Assembly: GCF_000271405.2 (NCBI RefSeq)
Contig: NC_018081.1
Span: 1,804,074-1,868,073 of the forward strand
Length of the DNA stretch: 64,000 nt
Reading direction: 5' to 3'
DNA from: Enterococcus hirae ATCC 9790
Lineage (GTDB): Bacteria; Bacillota; Bacilli; Lactobacillales; Enterococcaceae
Part shown: piece by piece, positions 1 through 8,873 of the stretch
How positions within the stretch are numbered: position 1 is the stretch's first letter
Layout: each line of letters begins with the position of its first letter
Program-made: the position numbers and the translations under genes
The notes under the pieces: generated by a model
Told to the model about the DNA's origin: nothing
The model's database searches: none
What the model saw: the letters and a program-made list of their open reading frames with translations, nothing else

Positions 1-2
1 GG

Positions 3-1302
3 CGTAAAGCCACCACTCGGTATGAACGGTTGTTAGATGAAAAATCAAGAAGCTTTTTATCAAAACGCTTTTAATCAAAGAGGAAAATTCTTCCTTGCTT
101 AAAAAGAGAAAGTCAATCCGATGGATTGACGAGCGACCAGTTAGAAGAAGTCGCTCATCATTTAGAAGCTGAACTCCATGAAACACAAGTACAATTAACA
201 CATGAAAAATGCAAAGAAAAGCAAAGTCAACTAAAGAAAAAAAGAAGAATGTATAAAAAATATCTCCGACAGGTACAAACGGATTATCTGCCAAGAAAAC
301 AAAAGTATGAACGGTATGCTCAACTATTTCAAGAACGAAATAGCTTTTCAAAAACAGATACTGATGCCACCTTTATGCGGATGAAAGACGATTATATGCG
401 AAATGGACAGCTCAAGCCAGGTTATAATTTACAAATCGCCACCGAAAATCAGTATGTTTTGAGCTATGAATTATTTCCAAATCCCACAGACACCAAAACA
501 TTGAATCCATTTTTAGACAGTTTTTTTAGACCGACATAAGGAGTTACCGGAGTACATTGTGGCAGATGCAGGGTATGGTAGCGAAGAAAATTACATGTAT
601 ATCAACGATGTTCTACATAAAACTCCCTTAATTACATATGGCAGTTATCACAAAGAAAATAAAAAGAAGTACAAGGATAATCCGTTTAACGTGGAGAATT
701 GGCGTTATCTTGAAGAACAAGACACCTATATTTGCCCAGCGAATCGTCCGGTACCGTTCAAAAATTATAGTCGCAGAAAAGATAAAGGTGGCTTTATTCG
801 AGATTTCAAAATCTATGAATGTGAGGATTGTCGGAACTGTTCAGTTCGTCGTCAATGTACGCGTGCGAAAAGTGAACAAAAGCGAAAAATTCAAGTAAAT
901 AATAATTGGCGCTATTTCAAAGCAGAATGCAGAAAAAAGCTTTTAGAGGAGAAAACTGGTTCGATTTATCGGAAACGAAAAATGGATGTCGAACCCGTGT
1001 TCGGACATCTAAAGGCTCATTTGGCGTTCCATCGTTTCCATTTGCGTGGGAAACAAGGAGCAACGATTGATATTGGTTTGGCACTGATGGCATTAAATTT
1101 AAGAAAATTAGGAAAATATATGGAGAGGAAAGTGCGCAAAACAGAAAAAATAAGTTCGATTTTGACAATAAACATCAAAATCGAACTTATTTTCTTTTTG
1201 AGAAAGAACTATTGTCCCACTCTCATTTTTTTCTGTTCCGCTATTTCACTTGTTCATTCATTTTTTGAAGATTTAAAGGTGATCATGCTGGAGGGATGGT
1301 GA
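3..1302 (+). pseudogene. IS1182-family transposase, multiply frameshifted
   Basis: Remnant of a DDE transposase of the IS1182 family. The pieces read KATTRYERLLDEKS (from base 3), then [19 protein letters not shown] (126-539), with the family signature [10 protein letters not shown] and [16 protein letters not shown], then VADAGYGSEENY and the Cys-rich CEDCRNCSVRRQC segment plus RKMDVEPVFGHLK (559 onward). At least three single-base frame changes separate these blocks, one at a T7 run near 520. The last open frame runs past the probable element end (about 1222, TTGTCCCAC) into DNA antisense to phoR, so it lacks its own stop. The 5' end is outside the window. It is a dead copy unless the frame changes are sequencing errors. 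Confidence 0.85.
1147..1193 (+). terminator. Hairpin at the end of the IS1182 element
   Basis: A perfect 19-bp inverted repeat (1147-1165 with 1175-1193, 9-nt loop) lies at the 3' end of the transposase. It probably stops transcription entering or leaving the element, including read-through toward phoR. Confidence 0.6.
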
Positions 1303-3016
1303 CGGTAAAAGTCGACCCCATTCCTGGATGACTTTCCACTTTGATCGTACCACCCAAGAGATTGACGTAATCTTTCACAATAGCCAGACCTAGACCAGTA
1401 CCACCTGAGTGTCGACTACGTGCTTTATCCACTCGATAGAAGCGCTCAAAGATCCTTTCTTGATCTTCACGATCAATCCCAATACCAAAGTCTTGGACGG
1501 AGAATGTCAATTGGTTGTCAACCTCGTAACGGATGATTATTTTCTCTGATTCTTTAGAATATTGGATTGCATTTTCGATCAGATTTTTGATGATCGGGTA
1601 TAAGAGTTCAGTTTGAGTTGTAAATGATTGTTCTTTCTGTTGCATTTCCAGGGTTAAGTGTTTCTTTTCGATCATTGGTTGGTAACTTTGAATGATTTGT
1701 TCAAAGTAAGTTGCTAAATGGATGGTTTGCGTTTCGTGTGCCGTTTCTTCATCTTTTGATAACTGAATGATTTCTCGGATCAGCTTATCTAAACGAATCG
1801 CATCTTTTTGCATGATCAATAGGAACTCATTCAATATTTTTGGGTCATCTTTGGCTCCATCCAGCAGTGTTTCAGTAAATCCGATCAATGAAGTAACCGG
1901 TGTTTTAAGTTCATGAGAAACATTTCCTACGAAGTCTTTTTGCAGTTTTTCTAATCGTCTGACTTTTGTGAGATCATAAGCCACGCCTAGAATCTGCCCA
2001 GTCTCTTCAGAACTATTGAAGTAACGTAAGCTGATGTCTAATGTTTGTTGTCCCTCTGAAATAGTAATTTCTTGATGGATCAATGGTTCATTTGGCGTAA
2101 CTTGGTGAATCAATTGGATTAATTTTGGCTCTTGAATGATCTCAGTATACCGTTGATTAGGCTGATAATCATGTACCCCTAAATGTGCCTGCATTTTTGG
2201 ATTCAATATCCGCAGATGTGACTCTGAATCGATCAAAAAGACACCAATCATTAATTCATTCAATAGAGTATACAATTGTTCTTCAGTGGTCGTATAGGCA
2301 CGATAGACTTTACTCATTTGTTCACTCAAAGCATTGATCGTTTGGTAAAGTTCTTCCCATTGATCAGAAGTTTGCATGATGGTCTCGGTTTTATCAGGGT
2401 TTTTGACCATTTTCTTTAAGACGGGCAGCACGGTTTTCAAGGGACGGTTACGTTGATAAACCAAATAATAGCTCATACTGGACAAAACAACGAAGAAAAC
2501 CAAAAAGAAGAAAAAGACCCAACGACGAAAATTTTCTGTTCTTGGCAAAAAGCCGTTTGTTGGTTCTGCGATTCGAATAATGGCTTCCAACTGCCCATTC
2601 TTCTTGATCGGTAGTGCTACATATAATAGTTCTTCCTTTAACGTACTGCTCATTCTTAAAGAAGTACCTAGTGAGCCGCCATCAAGGACTGCTTTGATTT
2701 CTGGACGAGTATTTCGCTGCCCTCGTAGTGAGTGATCGGTCGTATCGAATAGGATTGTACCATTTGGAGCTAATAAGGTTAGTCGTTCATTTGATTGATG
2801 AACAAAGTCTGTTAAAACTGATTGATTATGCTTCGAAGATAAATCATCAATAGTCAATTGCTGGATCAGCAATTGCCCTTTTTTTGAAAGATAGCTTTCT
2901 TGTTGCTCGATGATTTGTTGTTTGAAATATTGAGAAATCATTTGCCAGCCACCGAAAAAGAGTCCCACTAAGAGAATGAAAAAGAAGACACGCTCAGAAA
3001 TTTTTTTCCAATTCAT
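1283..3016 (-). CDS. phoR: Sensor histidine kinase, PhoR/PnpS type
   Basis: Membrane sensor kinase of 577 residues. TM1 is about residues 10-26, an extracellular sensor domain runs to about 165, TM2 is about 167-187, a PAS domain about 250-345, then HisKA with the phospho-acceptor in VSHELKTP (His368). The ATPase domain has the N box (LIENAIQYS), G1 (DFGIGI, about 509) and G2 (GTGLGLAIV, about 539). The start codon overlaps the end of the upstream regulator gene by 4 bases, so the two are translationally coupled. The architecture is that of the PhoR/PnpS phosphate-response kinases; WalK-like kinases are similar, so the substrate signal is inferred from family. Confidence 0.8.
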   Translation of the reverse strand: MNWKKISERVFFFILLVGLFFGGWQMISQYFKQQIIEQQESYLSKKGQLLIQQLTIDDLSSKHNQSVLTDFVHQSNERLTLLAPNGTILFDTTDHSLRGQRNTRPEIKAVLDGGSLGTSLRMSSTLKEELLYVALPIKKNGQLEAIIRIAEPTNGFLPRTENFRRWVFFFFLVFFVVLSSMSYYLVYQRNRPLKTVLPVLKKMVKNPDKTETIMQTSDQWEELYQTINALSEQMSKVYRAYTTTEEQLYTLLNELMIGVFLIDSESHLRILNPKMQAHLGVHDYQPNQRYTEIIQEPKLIQLIHQVTPNEPLIHQEITISEGQQTLDISLRYFNSSEETGQILGVAYDLTKVRRLEKLQKDFVGNVSHELKTPVTSLIGFTETLLDGAKDDPKILNEFLLIMQKDAIRLDKLIREIIQLSKDEETAHETQTIHLATYFEQIIQSYQPMIEKKHLTLEMQQKEQSFTTQTELLYPIIKNLIENAIQYSKESEKIIIRYEVDNQLTFSVQDFGIGIDREDQERIFERFYRVDKARSRHSGGTGLGLAIVKDYVNLLGGTIKVESHPGMGSTFTVTIPPA

Positions 3017-3717
3017 CGTTTTGGTTCCTGAAATTTATAGCCAAAACCGCGAACTGTCACTAAATATTTTGGATGTTTAGGGTCTCTTTCGATTTTTTCT
3101 CTTAAGTGACTGACATGGACATCAACGATTCGACTTTGACCTGCAAAATCAAAATTCCAGATGCGATTTAGCAGCGTATCACGATCAATTACACGATCTT
3201 TTCGTTTCATAAAATAAACGAGCAGTTCAAATTCTTTTGGCGTTAATTCGATCGGTCGTTCCTCTACGGTTACTTGGAAATTCGTTAAATCTGCTTTGAT
3301 CTGTCCAATCGTTAGGTAAGCAGGTTCTGCTTCTTCTTGTTGGACATGGCGTGGTTCGATGCGGCGAAAAATAGCTTTCATTCGAGCAAGTACTTCTCTA
3401 GGGCTGAAAGGCTTTGTTAAATAATCATCAGCACCAATTTCCAAACCGATGATCCGATCGACCTGGTCATCTTTGGCTGTTAGCATTAAAATTGGAGTAT
3501 CAATTTTTTCTTGTCTTAACTTTTGGGTGATTGCCATACCATCTATAGAAGGCAGCATCACATCTAAAATCATAAAATCAAAAGGTTCTTCCAGTGCTAA
3601 TTCCAGTCCTTTTTGTCCGTCTAAAGCACTTGTTACTTGATACCCTTCTTTTTCCAGATTGAATGTCAACAATGTGACGATTGAAGGTTCATCATCTACC
3701 ACTAATACTTTTTCCAT
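3013..3717 (-). CDS. phoP: OmpR-family response regulator, PhoP/PnpR type
   Basis: Response regulator of 234 residues that partners the kinase encoded directly downstream. The receiver domain has Asp8-Asp9, the phospho-acceptor Asp52 (MILDVMLPSIDG) and Lys in LTKPFSP. The C-terminal winged helix carries LTPKEFELL and the closing RGFGYKF. Length and motifs match PhoP/PnpR regulators, which control phosphate uptake in Gram-positives. No pst genes lie in the window, so the regulon is inferred from family only. Confidence 0.8.
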   Translation of the reverse strand: MEKVLVVDDEPSIVTLLTFNLEKEGYQVTSALDGQKGLELALEEPFDFMILDVMLPSIDGMAITQKLRQEKIDTPILMLTAKDDQVDRIIGLEIGADDYLTKPFSPREVLARMKAIFRRIEPRHVQQEEAEPAYLTIGQIKADLTNFQVTVEERPIELTPKEFELLVYFMKRKDRVIDRDTLLNRIWNFDFAGQSRIVDVHVSHLREKIERDPKHPKYLVTVRGFGYKFQEPKR

Positions 3718-3912
3718 AACTTCTCCCTTTTCTTGCGTTCATTCTTTTTGTTTATTTAAAAACAGCTATCAACTAATGCCTGGTTTTTTTAATTAAGTGT
3801 CATGAATAGACATTTCTTATTTTAGCATAGAATCCAGTAGAAGGACTATTTTACCAACTAAATAAATGGTATAATAGGAAGGCACTTTGTTGGATAAAGG
3901 AGTGAGTGGCAA

Positions 3913-4416
3913 TTGATCGGAATTAGCGCTTGTTTAGGCGGTGTCTTATGTCGGTATGATGGACAAGAAAAAGCTGTGCCGGAATTAAAGAAACTGGTCG
4001 CTGAAGGTAAAGCGATCATGGTTTGTCCTGAAGTAATGGGCGGTCTTTCAACTCCTAGAGCCCCAGCAGAAATCGTTGGTGGCGATGGATTTGACGTTTG
4101 GAATGGTCAGGCAAAAGTGATCACTACAAATGGTGAAGACGTCACAAAAGCCTACCAAGAAGGGGCAATCCATGCTTATCAAAAATTAAAAGAGCAAGAA
4201 ATAGATTTAGTGATATTAAAAGCGAAAAGTCCTTCTTGTGGTTCCTCTCTTATTTATGATGGGAGTTTTTCAGGAACCTTGAAGTCTGGAACTGGTGTAG
4301 CAACTGCTTATTTTATCCAACAAAAGATGACCGTACTCTCTGATGAAGAATGGTTGAAATTGCGAGGTGAACAGAATGGAAATCGAGAAAACGAACCGAA
4401 TGAACGCACTTTTTGA
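3913..4416 (+). CDS. DUF523 family protein (YbbK-like)
   Basis: A 167-residue DUF523 protein. The signature [14 protein letters not shown] sits at the N-terminus, followed by [17 protein letters not shown] and [18 protein letters not shown], with conserved cysteines that suggest a metal or nucleotide-related role. No reaction is established that can be read here. The start is TTG at 3913, eight bases after an AAAGGAG site; a TATAAT box at 3870-3875 is the likely promoter. The 3' end overlaps ylxM, so it is probably cotranscribed with ylxM and ffh. Confidence 0.8.
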   Translation: MIGISACLGGVLCRYDGQEKAVPELKKLVAEGKAIMVCPEVMGGLSTPRAPAEIVGGDGFDVWNGQAKVITTNGEDVTKAYQEGAIHAYQKLKEQEIDLVILKAKSPSCGSSLIYDGSFSGTLKSGTGVATAYFIQQKMTVLSDEEWLKLRGEQNGNRENEPNERTF

Positions 4417-4714
4417 ATTTTATTCTACGCTTTTAACCGAAAAACAGATGAATTATATGGAGTTGTATTATGCAGACGATTTTTCATTAGGAGAAATAGC
4501 AGAAGAGTATGAAGTAAGTCGCCAAGCAGTATACGATAATATCAAACGAACCAGTAAGATTTTAGAAGATTATGAAAAGAAACTCCATCTTTTCTCTAAT
4601 TATATTGTTCGGGAACAGTTATTAGAAAAAATGAAAACTTATGTAAAGGAAACTTATCCTAAAGATGAAGTTCTCCTTGATTATGTGAAACAGATCCAAG
4701 AAATTGAAGAATAA
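4376..4714 (+). CDS. ylxM: YlxM-like helix-turn-helix protein, SRP accessory
   Basis: Small sigma-70 region 4-like HTH protein of the UPF0122 (YlxM/p13) family, with the helix-turn-helix in [20 protein letters not shown]. In Gram-positives it is encoded just upstream of ffh and is linked to the signal recognition particle. ATG at 4376 is preferred over GTG at 4367, because the GAGGTGA site lies 5-6 bases upstream of the ATG. The gene overlaps the end of the DUF523 gene and is followed by ffh after 15 bases. Confidence 0.85.
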   Translation: MEIEKTNRMNALFEFYSTLLTEKQMNYMELYYADDFSLGEIAEEYEVSRQAVYDNIKRTSKILEDYEKKLHLFSNYIVREQLLEKMKTYVKETYPKDEVLLDYVKQIQEIEE

Positions 4715-4729
4715 AGGAATGAAGAAATC

Positions 4730-6148
4730 ATGGCATTTGAAAATTTAACTGAGCGCCTTCAACAGGCAATGAGCAAGTTAAGAAAAAAAGGGAAAGTTTC
4801 AGAAGCTGACGTCAAAGAAATGATGCGGGAGATCCGCCTTGCATTACTAGAAGCCGATGTAAACTTACAAGTAGTAAAAGACTTTACAAAGCGTGTTCGA
4901 GAACGGGCGATTGGTGTAGAAGTATTAGAAAGTTTAACACCTGCACAACAAATCGTTAAGATCGTTGATGAAGAATTGACGATCACTTTAGGGGCAGAAA
5001 CTGTTGAATTGAATAAATCACCAAAAATTCCAACAGTCATCATGATGGCAGGTTTGCAAGGGGCAGGTAAGACGACGTTTACTGGTAAACTAGCCAACTA
5101 TTTAAAGAAAAATGAAAATGCACGTCCTTTACTAATCGCAGGTGACGTGTATCGTCCAGCTGCGATCGATCAATTGAAAGTTCTAGGGCAACAATTAGAT
5201 GTCCCTGTTTTTGATATGGGAACAGATGTTAGTCCAGTTGAGATCGTTCGTCAAGGGATGGAATTAGCAAAAGAAAAGAAAAATGATTATGTTCTGATCG
5301 ATACGGCGGGGCGTCTGCATATCGATGAAACCCTGATGGATGAATTGAAACAAATCAAAGAATTAACACAACCAAATGAAATCTTGTTGGTTGTCGATGC
5401 GATGACCGGTCAAGATGCTGTCAATGTGGCAGATAGTTTTAACCAACAACTAGGGATCACTGGGGTAGTTATTACTAAATTAGATGGTGATACACGTGGT
5501 GGTGCAGCACTTTCGATCCGTTCTGTGACTGGCGCACCAATCAAATTCATCGGGTCAGGGGAAAAATTAACAGATCTTGAAGTTTTCCATCCAGACCGTA
5601 TGGCAAGCCGTATTCTTGGTATGGGCGATATGTTGACGTTGATCGAAAAAGCGCAACAAGACTATGACGAGAAAAAAGCAGAAGAATTAGCGAAAAAAAT
5701 GCGGGAAAATTCATTTGATTTCAATGATTTCATTGAACAGTTGGATCAAGTGATGGGGATGGGACCGTTAGAGGATCTGATCAAAATGATTCCTGGGATG
5801 AACCAAGTACCAGGGATTGAAAATGTCAAAGTAGATCCTAAAGATGTCGAACGTAAAAAAGCAATGGTTTACTCAATGACACCTGCAGAAAGAGAAAACC
5901 CTGATTTATTGAATCCAAGTCGTCGCAGAAGGATTGCCGCAGGTTCTGGTAACAGTGTGGTTGAAGTTAACCGCATGATTAAGCAATTTAAAGAATCACG
6001 CAAAATGATGCAACAAATGTCTAAGGGAGATATGAATATTCCTGGAATGGACCAAATGTTTGGCACAGGTGTCAAAGGAAAACTTGGAAAAATGGCGATG
6101 AATCGCATGATCAAGAAAAACAAAAAGAAAAAGAAAAAACGGAAATAA
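4730..6148 (+). CDS. ffh: Signal recognition particle protein Ffh (SRP54)
   Basis: The SRP GTPase that binds 4.5S/6S RNA and signal sequences of nascent membrane and secreted proteins. N domain residues 1-100; the G domain has P-loop GLQGAGKT (about 108-115), DTAGRLH and TKLDGDTRGG; the Met-rich M domain starts about residue 330 (VMGMGPLEDLIKMIPGM, SRRRRIAAGSG). It ends in a Lys-rich tail. Its length of 472 residues is normal, and it is an essential gene with no lesion. Confidence 0.98.
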   Translation: MAFENLTERLQQAMSKLRKKGKVSEADVKEMMREIRLALLEADVNLQVVKDFTKRVRERAIGVEVLESLTPAQQIVKIVDEELTITLGAETVELNKSPKIPTVIMMAGLQGAGKTTFTGKLANYLKKNENARPLLIAGDVYRPAAIDQLKVLGQQLDVPVFDMGTDVSPVEIVRQGMELAKEKKNDYVLIDTAGRLHIDETLMDELKQIKELTQPNEILLVVDAMTGQDAVNVADSFNQQLGITGVVITKLDGDTRGGAALSIRSVTGAPIKFIGSGEKLTDLEVFHPDRMASRILGMGDMLTLIEKAQQDYDEKKAEELAKKMRENSFDFNDFIEQLDQVMGMGPLEDLIKMIPGMNQVPGIENVKVDPKDVERKKAMVYSMTPAERENPDLLNPSRRRRIAAGSGNSVVEVNRMIKQFKESRKMMQQMSKGDMNIPGMDQMFGTGVKGKLGKMAMNRMIKKNKKKKKKRK

Positions 6149-6216
6149 AGCGTCTATCGTACGTCTATCGTACTTCTATTATAATAGTAGAATTTTGTTT
6201 ACCGTTTCATCCATCG

Positions 6217-6262
6217 AAAGAATCGTTGAGTTAGCTTCTGCTGGCTTTGCGATTCTTTTTTT
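6217..6262 (+). terminator. Rho-independent terminator after ffh
   Basis: AAAGAATCG (6217-6225) pairs with CGATTCTTT (6250-6258) and runs into T residues. Just before it, an 11-bp unit CGTCTATCGTA is repeated twice (6151-6172). Confidence 0.75.
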
Positions 6263-6366
6263 GCATAATAATAGATAAGCCCAATTCAAAAACTACCTGC
6301 CATAGCGTTCCTCTTTTTAGATAGAGAAACAAAGGAATGGTACAATAAAGCTAAGAGGTGAAGAGA

Positions 6367-6948
6367 ATGAAACGAAGATGTCCTTGGGGTGAGCAAACAG
6401 CAAGTATGAAACATTATCATGACACAGTTTGGGGTGTTCCAGAATATGATGATCAATTACTTTTTCGTAAATTGATGTTAGATATCAATCAAGCGGGATT
6501 AAGCTGGCAAACGATTTTGAATAAAAGTGCCTCCTTTGATGAAGCTTATGACTTTTTTTCGATCGGTAAAGTAGCCGAATATACAGAAGCAAAAATCAAT
6601 GAGTTGATGGAAAATAAAGGGATCATTCGTAACCGTCGTAAAATTGAAGCAGCGGTAGCCAATGCTCAGGGTGTCCAAAAAATCCAACATGAATTTGGTA
6701 GTTTTGCGGATTATTTGTGGTCATTTTCGGATCATCAAGTGATCAATCACTCGTATAAAGAACAAAATGAGGTACCAACAACGAGCCCGTTATCTGATCA
6801 AATCGCTAAAGATCTAAAACAACGCGGTTTTAAATTCATCGGAAGCACAACCATATATGCTTTTTTAGAAGCTGTGGGAATTGTCAATGACCATTTAGAT
6901 CATTGCTTTCGCAAACAAGAAGTCAGCCAGATGGGAAAAGGAGAGTGA
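6367..6948 (+). CDS. tag: DNA-3-methyladenine glycosylase I
   Basis: Base-excision repair enzyme that removes 3-methyladenine. It opens with the family signature RCPWGEQ and has HDTVWGVPEYDDQLLFRKL and LEAVGIVNDHLDHCFR; the usual zinc ligands (Cys near the start, His/Cys at the end) are visible. ATG at 6367 follows AGAGGTGA at 5-6 bases and is preferred to GTG at 6358. The next gene starts 2 bases after the stop, so the two form an operon. Confidence 0.93.
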   Translation: MKRRCPWGEQTASMKHYHDTVWGVPEYDDQLLFRKLMLDINQAGLSWQTILNKSASFDEAYDFFSIGKVAEYTEAKINELMENKGIIRNRRKIEAAVANAQGVQKIQHEFGSFADYLWSFSDHQVINHSYKEQNEVPTTSPLSDQIAKDLKQRGFKFIGSTTIYAFLEAVGIVNDHLDHCFRKQEVSQMGKGE

Positions 6949-6950
6949 AC

Positions 6951-7481
6951 ATGATGGGGAAAATCGTCTTTTATGGAGCCATTAGTTTAGATGGCTACTT
7001 AGCAACAAAAGAGGATAGTTTACAATGGCTATTTGACACACCAACTGGAGAAAAAACAACTTACGAGGCTTTTTATCAAACAATTGATCAAACGATTATG
7101 GGAAGAAAAACTTATCAGGAAGCCAAAAAATTGTTAGCAACTGACCATCTGTATCCTGAAAAAAAGAATTTTGTATTTTCTACTAACAAAGAATTGGTAT
7201 TAAATGATGCAACAGTTGTTCATGAAGATCCTGTTTCATTCGTGAAAAACATAAAAGAACATTCTAACCAAACAGTCTGGGTCGTTGGTGGTGGGAATTT
7301 GTTGAAACCTTTGATCGAAAATCATTTGATCGATGAATGGTGGATCCAAATCGCACCTGTGCTTTTAGGAGAAGGTATTCGATTGTTTCAAGAAGGCGCA
7401 TACGAAGAACGATTGAAACTAGTTGATACTAATTATTTTGGAGAGTTCATTGAATTGCATTATGTAAGTAATCGTGGATAA
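6951..7481 (+). CDS. Dihydrofolate reductase/RibD C-terminal domain family protein
   Basis: A 176-residue NADPH-binding reductase-like protein of the RibD-C/YyaP family. KIVFYGAISLDGYLA at the N-terminus, TIMGRKTYQE, and the dinucleotide-binding VVGGGNLLKPLIENHLIDEW match the family. Substrate unknown; these proteins are not the housekeeping DHFR. The start is ATG at 6951 behind GGAGAG. It is co-transcribed with tag. Confidence 0.85.
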   Translation: MMGKIVFYGAISLDGYLATKEDSLQWLFDTPTGEKTTYEAFYQTIDQTIMGRKTYQEAKKLLATDHLYPEKKNFVFSTNKELVLNDATVVHEDPVSFVKNIKEHSNQTVWVVGGGNLLKPLIENHLIDEWWIQIAPVLLGEGIRLFQEGAYEERLKLVDTNYFGEFIELHYVSNRG

Positions 7482-7529
7482 TACTGGTTTAGTAAAAGGG
7501 AAGAGAAGTCTCGGAAAAAAGAACATAAA

Positions 7530-7625
7530 GAGAAATGAAAATTTTTCAAAGCATGAGGAGCGATTTTAACAAATCCTTTCTGATCCGCTCGGAGCTTATC
7601 GCTTTTTTCGTGGTCTTATTCATGT
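7530..7625. repeat. Solitary copy of the intergenic hairpin repeat
   Basis: Contains the apex AAAGCATGAGGAGCGATTTT (7548-7567) followed by GATCCGCTCGGAGCTTATCG and TTTTTTCGTGGTCTT. The same order of motifs is found in the tandem array at 18557-19080, so this is a diverged single copy. Confidence 0.6.
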
Positions 7626-7632
7626 ATTGAAA

Positions 7633-7690
7633 ACAAGCCGAAGAATTCCAAAAATAGGAGAAGCTATTTTCGGATTCTTCGGCTTGTTTT
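7633..7690. terminator. Bidirectional terminator with AATAGGAG apex
   Basis: ACAAGCCGAAGAAT (7633-7646) pairs with ATTCTTCGGCTTGT (7674-7687); the inner part AAAATAGGAGAAGCTATTTT forms a second small hairpin. It sits between two convergent genes and can serve both. Confidence 0.75.
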
Positions 7691-7779
7691 TCAGAGCTAG
7701 ACAGGTCACAACCTTTTTTCGATTGTTTCCTTCATATATGATCTATTTGATTCGACCCATCGCTTATCAAAGCTAATTT

Positions 7780-8334
7780 TTACTTAGTTAATTTATTTAA
7801 AAAATCAAGATAAGCATCTAGAATCGTTTGGAAGAAGCTGAGTGTTCCTTCCACAATATGACCTTCTTCATCAACTAAGTTTGCAATATTGCCAATATAA
7901 GCTTCAGGTTGTTGTAAGGTAGGAACATTTAAGAATACAAGTGATTGACGTAGGTGATGGTTCGCGCCAAATCCACCGATACCGCCAGGGGAAGCAGTGA
8001 CAACTAACCCAGGTTTGCCGTCCCATGCGCTTTGACCGTAAGGGCGAGAGCCTACATCTAGTGCATTTTTAAGTACAGCAGGAACCGAACGATTGTATTC
8101 TGGAGAAACAAAAACAACACCTGCTAATTCCTTGACCTCATCACGGAAACGACTCCATTCAACAGGAGCATTCTCTGGAGTTTCAAGATCTTCGTTATAA
8201 AAAGGCAGATCATCGATCTTTATAAAAACACCTTCATATCCTTCAGGTAGCATGTTAGCGAAAGCCTCTGCTACTTTTCTATTGTACGAATCCTTACGCA
8301 AACTACCTACAAAAAATCCAATTTTTTTAGTCAT
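7780..8334 (-). CDS. NADPH-dependent FMN reductase family protein
   Basis: Flavodoxin-fold oxidoreductase of 184 residues: IGFFVGSLRKDSYNRKVAEA binds FMN phosphate, VFVSPEYNRSVPAVLKNALD is the family signature, and SPGGIGGFGANHHLRQSL is the second flavin-binding segment. Relatives reduce quinones, azo compounds or chromate; the physiological substrate is not readable. Convergent to the upstream gene. A perfect 15-bp palindrome at 8443-8457 lies in its promoter region. Confidence 0.88.
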   Translation of the reverse strand: MTKKIGFFVGSLRKDSYNRKVAEAFANMLPEGYEGVFIKIDDLPFYNEDLETPENAPVEWSRFRDEVKELAGVVFVSPEYNRSVPAVLKNALDVGSRPYGQSAWDGKPGLVVTASPGGIGGFGANHHLRQSLVFLNVPTLQQPEAYIGNIANLVDEEGHIVEGTLSFFQTILDAYLDFLNKLTK

Positions 8335-8442
8335 AAAACAATTCCTCCTTCAAACTTTCTATATTTATCTTACAAAAAATAAGTAAACTCAGCAAATAAA
8401 AACACTTGAGGAACATAGTGACTAACTTAACTACTTTTTTCG

Positions 8443-8457
8443 ACTACTTATAGTAGT
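8443..8457. promoter_or_regulatory. Palindromic operator candidate
   Basis: ACTACTTATAGTAGT is a perfect inverted repeat (6 + 3 + 6) about 110 bases upstream of the FMN reductase start. A related half, AACTACTTTTTTCG, lies beside it. It may bind a redox-responsive MarR/HxlR-type regulator; this is inferred. Confidence 0.4.
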
Positions 8458-8672
8458 TATTGCATATATATATTTGCTTCACTTGACATGGATCTTCTAT
8501 AATTAGTGAATAGAAGTCTTGTCTGAAGGAGTTTGTGTGATTTTTTTAGAAAAGAGTGTAGTACATGAACTTTTGATAAAGAATGTTTCTCATTGAAACA
8601 TCGGTACACATCATCGCATGACTTTGGGTAACGCAGCATCAAATAAAAAGATGAAATTGGTAGGTGGAACAA

Positions 8673-8873
8673 ATGCATATTAACGAGTTTTTACCATTTT
8701 TGATCCCGTTAGTGATCATACAACTTGGGTTATTTTTTTATGCCCTTTATCATATTTTGACTCATACGCATTATCGATTTGGCAGTCGAACACTCTGGAT
8801 CATCGTAATTCTCATAGGATTTCAATTTGTTGGTCCAATCTTGTATTTCGTGTTCGGTAAGGAGGAGGCATAA
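8673..8873 (+). CDS. PLDc_N domain small membrane protein (YxlE-like)
   Basis: A 66-residue protein with two hydrophobic segments (FLIPLVIIQLGLFFYALYHI and LWIIVILIGFQFVGPILYFV) and the PLDc_N ending GPILYFVFGKEE. It is the counterpart of YxlE in the B. subtilis yxlCDEFG locus. ATG at 8673 has GGTGG five bases upstream. Its stop overlaps the start of the ABC ATPase gene, which implies coupling. Confidence 0.8.
   Translation: MHINEFLPFLIPLVIIQLGLFFYALYHILTHTHYRFGSRTLWIIVILIGFQFVGPILYFVFGKEEA

Noticed and set aside
917..1168. Minus-strand frame inside the transposase
   Set aside because: Shadow of the IS1182 coding strand; composition follows the opposite strand.
8457..8678. Minus-strand 73-codon frame
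   Set aside because: It covers the promoter region of two divergent genes, has no ribosome site and no protein-like composition.
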